Origin: Rhodococcus jostii RHA1
Lineage (GTDB): Bacteria > Actinomycetota > Actinomycetes > Mycobacteriales > Mycobacteriaceae
Direction of reading: 5' to 3'
Assembly (NCBI RefSeq): GCF_000014565.1
Contig: NC_008268.1
Coordinates: 6,886,501-6,950,500 of the forward strand
DNA: 64,000 bases
Positions within the stretch are counted from its first letter, which is position 1. Each line of letters starts with the position of its first letter. A program made the position numbers and the translations under genes. The notes under the pieces are model-generated. The model saw nothing but the letters and a program-made list of their open reading frames with translations. It searched no databases and was not told the DNA's origin. Shown piece by piece: positions 59,645 to 64,000 of the stretch.

Positions 59645-60487
59645 GTGCGGGAAGATGGGTGCGTGCATGAACCTGATCCTGATCTCCTCATCGAATTCGA
59701 CGACGTTCTCCTCCGCCGCGGGGGCAACACTCTGGTGGGCCCGGTCACCTGGAAGGTGGAACTCGACGAACGATGGGTCGTCCTCGGACCGAATGGGGCA
59801 GGAAAGACGTCGTTGCTCCGGATCGCGGCCGCCGAACTGCATCCCACGAGCGGAAGCGCCTACCTTCTCGGCGAACGGCTCGGCCGCGTCGACATCAACG
59901 AACTGCGACCGCGGATCGGACTGTCCTCCTCGGCGCTCGCCAACCGGGTGCCGTCCGAGGAGATCGTGACCGATCTCGTCGTCTCCGCCGGCTACGCGGT
60001 GCTCGGGCGCTGGCGTGAGCGCTACGACGACATGGACACCGACCGTGCCGTCGAGATGCTCGAGAGCCTCGGCGCCGAGCACCTCGCGAAGCGCACGTAC
60101 GGCACCCTGTCCGAGGGGGAGCGCAAACGCGTCCTCATCGCCCGTGCGCTGATGACCGACCCGGAACTGCTGCTGCTCGACGAGCCCGCCGCCGGTCTCG
60201 ATCTCGGCGGGCGCGAGGAACTCGTCGCGCGCCTCACCGACCTCGCCGCCGACCCCGACGCCCCCGCGACGGTCCTCATCACCCACCACGTCGAGGAGAT
60301 CCCGCCGGGATTTACTCATGCACTGCTCCTCAAGGAGGGGGAGGTGGTCTCGCAGGGGCTCCTGGATCAGGTCATCACGGCCGAGAACCTCAGCGAGGCG
60401 TTCAGCCAGTCCATCAGCCTCGACAAGGTCGACGGCCGCTTCTTCGCGCGGCGGACCCGCGTCCCCGGCGCGCACCGGCGGGGCTGA
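59645..60487 (+). CDS. ABC transporter ATP-binding protein
   Basis: A 274-280-residue ABC ATPase with Walker A GPNGAGKTS, signature LSEGERKR, Walker B LLLLDEPAAG and H-loop LITHHVEEIP. The start is GTG 59645 or, six codons later, GTG 59663, which gives a cleaner N-terminus (VHEPDPDLLIEFDDV). No permease is adjacent; it resembles the ModF/YlmA-like soluble group. It corresponds in position to Rv3041c and begins a run of five co-directional genes. Confidence 0.87.
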   Translation: MREDGCVHEPDPDLLIEFDDVLLRRGGNTLVGPVTWKVELDERWVVLGPNGAGKTSLLRIAAAELHPTSGSAYLLGERLGRVDINELRPRIGLSSSALANRVPSEEIVTDLVVSAGYAVLGRWRERYDDMDTDRAVEMLESLGAEHLAKRTYGTLSEGERKRVLIARALMTDPELLLLDEPAAGLDLGGREELVARLTDLAADPDAPATVLITHHVEEIPPGFTHALLLKEGEVVSQGLLDQVITAENLSEAFSQSISLDKVDGRFFARRTRVPGAHRRG

Positions 60488-60552
60488 GGACCGGCGGTCA
60501 CTCCGGGGGACCGACTGCGACCCGCGTCACCCGGCGGCGTAGGTTCCGAGAC

Positions 60553-61395
60553 ATGGTCTCGAAGCAAGAGCAGGCGCCCCGCGACAGTACCGACGTGGCA
60601 CCCAAGGACGCGTCCACGGTCATCCTCATCCGTGACGCCGCGGCAGACGCCGCGGCGCCCGGCATCGAGGTGTTCCTCCTCCGCCGGGTGAAGGGGATGG
60701 CGTTCGCCGGCGGCATGACCGTGTTCCCCGGTGGCGGCGTCGACCCGTCGGACGCCGACGCCGAGGTCGACTGGGCGGGACCGTCCGTCGACTGGTGGGC
60801 CGCGCGGTTCTCCACCGACGCTGCGCGCGCGAAGGCACTCGTGTGTGCGGCGGTGCGCGAGACGTTCGAGGAATGCGGCGTGCTCCTCGCGGGACCGAGC
60901 GCGGACACGGTCGTGGCGGACACGTCCCGTTACGCGCAGTCCCGCACACAACTCGAGAAGCGCGAACTGTCGTTCAGCGACTTCCTGAAGCGCGAGAACC
61001 TCGTCCTGCGCGCCGACCTGCTGCGCCCCTGGGCCAACTGGATCACCCCGGTCGGCGAGGGCCGCCGCTACGACACGCGGTTCTTCGTGGCCGCCGCACC
61101 GCACGGCCAGATCGCGGACGGTGCGACGTCCGAGGCCGAGGAGGTGCGGTGGCAGAGTCCGGCTGCGGCGCTCGCGCACTGGCAGGGCGGCGGAAGCATC
61201 CTGCTGCCGCCGACGTGGAGTCAGCTCACGGCGCTCAGCGCGTTCGGCTCGGTCGCGGAGGTGCTGGCCGCGGAGCCGGAGATCCCGGTGATCCTGCCGA
61301 CCCTGATCACGGACGAGGAGCAACTCCGCGTGGAGTTCCCGGGGCAGGACGGCTACTACGAAGCCGGTCCGCACCCGTGGGCGTCCCGCGACTGA
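60553..61395 (+). CDS. Nudix-fold hydrolase with split Nudix box
   Basis: A 280-residue protein. The Nudix helix is visible as RETFEECGVLLAG, but the Gly-rich start of the box (FPGGGVDPSD) is separated from it by about 40 residues instead of 7, as in the NUDT19/RP2-like subgroup that acts on CoA and related thioesters. That would suit its neighbour echA. Position corresponds to Rv3040c. Confidence 0.83.
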   Translation: MVSKQEQAPRDSTDVAPKDASTVILIRDAAADAAAPGIEVFLLRRVKGMAFAGGMTVFPGGGVDPSDADAEVDWAGPSVDWWAARFSTDAARAKALVCAAVRETFEECGVLLAGPSADTVVADTSRYAQSRTQLEKRELSFSDFLKRENLVLRADLLRPWANWITPVGEGRRYDTRFFVAAAPHGQIADGATSEAEEVRWQSPAAALAHWQGGGSILLPPTWSQLTALSAFGSVAEVLAAEPEIPVILPTLITDEEQLRVEFPGQDGYYEAGPHPWASRD

Positions 61396-61452
61396 TCGGG
61401 ATGCGGCGGGCCGCGAAACCGGGTCGGAGGCAGACAAGTAGCCTTTTGCCTC

Positions 61453-62232
61453 ATGGCTGAGTTTGTCACTCTCGAGGTATCCGAAGGCATCGGCACGATC
61501 CGGCTCGCGCGCCCCCCGATGAACGCCCTGAACCGTCAGGTTCAGCAGGAGTTGCGGGCAGCGGCGCGGGCGGCGACCGTCGACGCCGACGTGAAGGCCG
61601 TCATCGTCTACGGCGGCGAGAAGGTCTTCGCTGCGGGCGCGGACGTGAAGGAAATGTCCGAGATGACCTTCGGGCAGATGTCCGACGTGATCGGCGACCT
61701 GCAGTCGGATCTCGCGGCGGTCTCCGAGATCCCGAAGCCCACCGTCGCCGCCATCGCGGGGTACGCGCTCGGCGGCGGCCTGGAGGTCGCGCTGTCGGCG
61801 GACCGACGTATCGCGGGCGACAACGCCAAGCTCGGTGTGCCGGAGATCCTGCTCGGCGTCATTCCCGGCGGTGGCGGCACCCAGCGTCTGGCCCGGCTGA
61901 TCGGACCGTCCAAGGCCAAGGATCTGCTGTTCACGGGCCGGTTCGTCGACGCCGAGGAGGCCCTCGCGATCGGGCTGGTCGACGAGGTCGTGGCGCCGGA
62001 CGACGTGTACGAGGCTGCCCGTCGGTGGGCGTCGCAGTTCACGAAGGGTGCGGGCCGTGCCCTGGCCGCGGCGAAGGCCGCCGTCGACCGTGGGCTGGAC
62101 GTCGACCTCACGACAGGGCTCGCGGTGGAGCGTCAGCTGTTCACCTCACTGTTCGCCACCCAGGACCGCAAGATCGGGATGGAATCGTTCATCGAGAACG
62201 GCCCAGGTAAGGCTCAGTTCACGGGCGAGTAG
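61453..62232 (+). CDS. echA17: Enoyl-CoA hydratase/isomerase (EchA17-like)
   Basis: A 259-residue crotonase-fold protein. The oxyanion holes are at AAGADVKEM and IAGYALGGGLEVALSADRRI, and the catalytic Glu segment is GVPEILLGVIPGGGGTQRL with both Glu/Gly positions usual for hydratases. It would hydrate enoyl-CoA in beta-oxidation. The position corresponds to Rv3039c; the symbol rests on that synteny. Confidence 0.87.
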   Translation: MAEFVTLEVSEGIGTIRLARPPMNALNRQVQQELRAAARAATVDADVKAVIVYGGEKVFAAGADVKEMSEMTFGQMSDVIGDLQSDLAAVSEIPKPTVAAIAGYALGGGLEVALSADRRIAGDNAKLGVPEILLGVIPGGGGTQRLARLIGPSKAKDLLFTGRFVDAEEALAIGLVDEVVAPDDVYEAARRWASQFTKGAGRALAAAKAAVDRGLDVDLTTGLAVERQLFTSLFATQDRKIGMESFIENGPGKAQFTGE

Positions 62233-62287
62233 TCTGGAGCCCGAAACTAGAACCTGTTCACTCTTACCAGCGAGTAGGATTTGCCGC

Positions 62288-63259
62288 ATGACTGCAAGCG
62301 CCCATGACGACCCAGCTCCTCATCCGCACGCCACCGCCGAAGAGGTAGAGGCCGCGCTGAAGGACACCAAACTCGCCCAGGTGCTCTACCACGACTGGGA
62401 AGCCGAGACGTACGACGAGAAGTGGTCGATCTCGTACGACGAACGGTGCATCGACTACGCGCGCGGACGTTTCGACGCCGTCGCGGGCGATCAGCCGCTG
62501 CCCTACGAGCGGGCGCTCGAACTGGGCTGCGGCACCGGATTCTTCCTCCTCAATCTCATGCAGGGTGGAGTCGCGAAGACCGGTTCGGTCACCGATCTGT
62601 CGCCCGGCATGGTGAAGGTCGCCCTCCGCAACGCCGAGGGCCTGGGATTGTCCGTCGACGGCCGCGTCGCCGACGCCGAAACCATCCCGTACGAGGACGA
62701 CACGTTCGACCTCGTCGTGGGACACGCTGTCCTTCATCACATCCCGGACGTGGAGCAGTCGCTGCGCGAGGTCCTGCGCGTCCTGAAGCCGGGTGGGCGT
62801 TTCGTCTTCGCCGGTGAGCCGACCACGATCGGCAACTTCTACGCCCGCTGGCTGGGTCGCGCGACGTGGGAGGTCACCACCCGGGTCACCAAGTTGCCGT
62901 TCCTCGCCGACTGGCGTCGCCCGCAGGCGGAACTGGACGAGTCCTCCCGCGCGGCCGCGCTCGAGGCCGTCGTCGACCTCCACACGTTCGATCCGAGCGA
63001 CCTCGAGAAGATCGCGAAGTCGGCAGGCGCCGAGCAGGTTCACGCGGCCACCGAGGAATTCGCCGCCGCCTTGCTCGGGTGGCCCGTCCGTACGTTCGAG
63101 GCTGCTGTCCCCCCGGAGAAGCTGGGCTGGGGCTGGGGGCGTTTCGCGTTCACCGGATGGAAGACCCTCAGCTGGGTCGACGAGAAGGTGCTCCGGCACG
63201 TGGTGCCGCGGGGATTCTTCTACAACGTCATGATCACCGGCGTGAAGCCCGGCAACTGA
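62288..63259 (+). CDS. SAM-dependent methyltransferase
   Basis: A 323-residue class I methyltransferase: motif I LELGCGTGFFLLNL, motif post-I VTDLSPGMVKVA, DTFDLVVGHAVLHHIPD and RVLKPGGRFVF. The C-terminal 130 residues (from IGNFYARWLGRATW) are a family-specific domain. Position corresponds to Rv3038c. The substrate is unknown. Confidence 0.88.
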   Translation: MTASAHDDPAPHPHATAEEVEAALKDTKLAQVLYHDWEAETYDEKWSISYDERCIDYARGRFDAVAGDQPLPYERALELGCGTGFFLLNLMQGGVAKTGSVTDLSPGMVKVALRNAEGLGLSVDGRVADAETIPYEDDTFDLVVGHAVLHHIPDVEQSLREVLRVLKPGGRFVFAGEPTTIGNFYARWLGRATWEVTTRVTKLPFLADWRRPQAELDESSRAAALEAVVDLHTFDPSDLEKIAKSAGAEQVHAATEEFAAALLGWPVRTFEAAVPPEKLGWGWGRFAFTGWKTLSWVDEKVLRHVVPRGFFYNVMITGVKPGN

Positions 63260-63260
63260 A

Positions 63261-64000
63261 TTGGGTTATGCGTTCACTGCCGGGGACGTCGAGTTCCTGC
63301 AGAGCCCGGACGGGGCAGCCGCTCTCGCGGAAGTGGACCGCTTCGCACTGACCACGTCTACGCGCCTGGCCGACATCGGCCGGGCGCGTGCGCGTTTCGG
63401 CTTACACGTGGCGTTGCTGGTGGAGACCGTGCTGTTGCGGCGGAAGGCGGTCGCCAAACTTCCCGGCACCGAAAACTGGTTATTCACCGACGACGCCCTG
63501 CAACAGGCGACACCGCGTGCGGTCGCCGCGCATCGTGCGATCCGGTTGAGGGACCGGGACGTCCACGACGTCACGTGCTCCATCGGTGCCGAACTGGACG
63601 CGGTGGTCGGGACGGCCGCGACGGTGATCGGAAGCGACCTCGACCCGGTCCGGCTCCTGATGGCGCAGCACAACGTGCCCGGAGCGGCCGTTGTCCGCGC
63701 CGACGCGCTCGTCCCGTGCACCCGCGGCACCGTCGTGCTCGCGGACCCGGCGCGACGGTCCGGCGGCAGGCGAACACACGACCCGGCCGCGCTGGAACCG
63801 CCGCTGCCGGATCTGATCGACGCGTACCGCGGACGGGATCTCGCGGTGAAGTGCGCTCCCGGACTCGATTTCGACCGACTCGGCTGGGACGGCGAGGTGG
63901 AGGTGGTGTCGCTCGACGGCGGCGTGCGGGAGGCGTGCCTGTGGTCGCCGGGACTGTCCGGAGCCGGTGTCACCCGGCGGGCGAGCGTCCTCGGCTCCGA
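63261..64000 (+). CDS. THUMP-like domain methyltransferase-type protein, partial
   Basis: An open frame starts at TTG 63261, one base after the preceding stop, and runs off the window (246 codons seen). It begins LGYAFTAGDVEFLQSPDGAAAL and contains VETVLLRRKAVAKLPG, WLFTDDALQQATP and a class I SAM motif HDVTCSIGAELDAVVG followed by GSDLDPVRLLMAQHN and VLADPARRSGGRR. This matches my memory of the Rv3037c family (THUMP-like, RNA-methyltransferase-like). The 3' end is missing. Confidence 0.87.
   Translation, partial: MGYAFTAGDVEFLQSPDGAAALAEVDRFALTTSTRLADIGRARARFGLHVALLVETVLLRRKAVAKLPGTENWLFTDDALQQATPRAVAAHRAIRLRDRDVHDVTCSIGAELDAVVGTAATVIGSDLDPVRLLMAQHNVPGAAVVRADALVPCTRGTVVLADPARRSGGRRTHDPAALEPPLPDLIDAYRGRDLAVKCAPGLDFDRLGWDGEVEVVSLDGGVREACLWSPGLSGAGVTRRASVLGS

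Overview
The window reads as a chromosomal segment of a high-GC mycolic-acid actinobacterium. Rhodococcus of the opacus/jostii type is my best guess. Reasons: very high third-position GC, GTG and TTG starts, an Rpf pair, a TetR/GntR/FadE/FadD repertoire, the tmRNA tag ADSNQRDYALAA, and gene order that, from memory, follows the M. tuberculosis core between about Rv3193c and Rv3037c. No database was consulted.

Layout. 1-3938: 3' end of a UPF0182 membrane protein, two tandem resuscitation-promoting factor genes with related long leaders, and the initiator tRNA. 4016-9032: a GntR regulator, a 2OG-Fe(II) oxygenase and a divergently arranged NMT1-type ABC importer. 9019-13459: an acyl-CoA ligase and a FadE23/FadE24-like dehydrogenase pair. 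13548-14302: a decayed multicopper oxidase gene and debris. 14468-20689: hisN, beta-carbonic anhydrase, prfB, an MscS channel, a Pro/Thr-rich membrane protein, ftsE-ftsX and smpB. 20710-24528: an EamA transporter, tmRNA, a paired FluC fluoride channel and pgm. 24588-27337: an MFS transporter, a MauE/DsbA-like pair and tRNA-Ala. 27424-32042: small proteins, a PAS protein, an acetyltransferase, a MarR regulator facing an alpha/beta hydrolase, then a CobW GTPase overlapping bluB. 32039-37704: a DEAD-box helicase and a molybdopterin cluster (moaE, a moaC-moaB fusion, moeA; divergent moaA-moaD). 37701-42861: an NmrA-like protein, nadE, a nucleosidase, a META lipoprotein, TetR with a divergent FMN reductase, and a siderophore-interacting flavoprotein. 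43079-45518: a 603-residue TnpB-type RNA-guided-nuclease homologue beside a broken IS607-type serine recombinase. 45932-49914: the class Ib ribonucleotide reductase operon nrdHIEF. 50036-52625: an IdeR-box operon with two orphan iron-type binding lipoproteins and a Nudix gene. 52928-64000: ctaD, serB, a PTH2-like protein, a YczE-type protein overlapping glgX, and an ABC ATPase-Nudix-echA-methyltransferase-THUMP-like run.

Most of the window is conserved housekeeping. The accessory or decaying parts are 13.5-14.5 kb (dead copper oxidase) and 42.9-45.6 kb (TnpB island). Structured non-coding DNA is common: strong hairpin terminators, a palindromic repeat family whose 25-nt end supplies the stop codons of two unrelated genes, a tandem repeat over the nrdF stop codon, paired tRNA promoters with an identical layout, and clear inverted-repeat operators in front of several regulator/target pairs.

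The most interesting items are the TnpB-like nuclease with its long basic C-terminal tail and unexplained flanks, the duplicated rpf leaders, the stop-codon-donating repeats, and the orphan FecB-like binding proteins under a DtxR/IdeR-type box.
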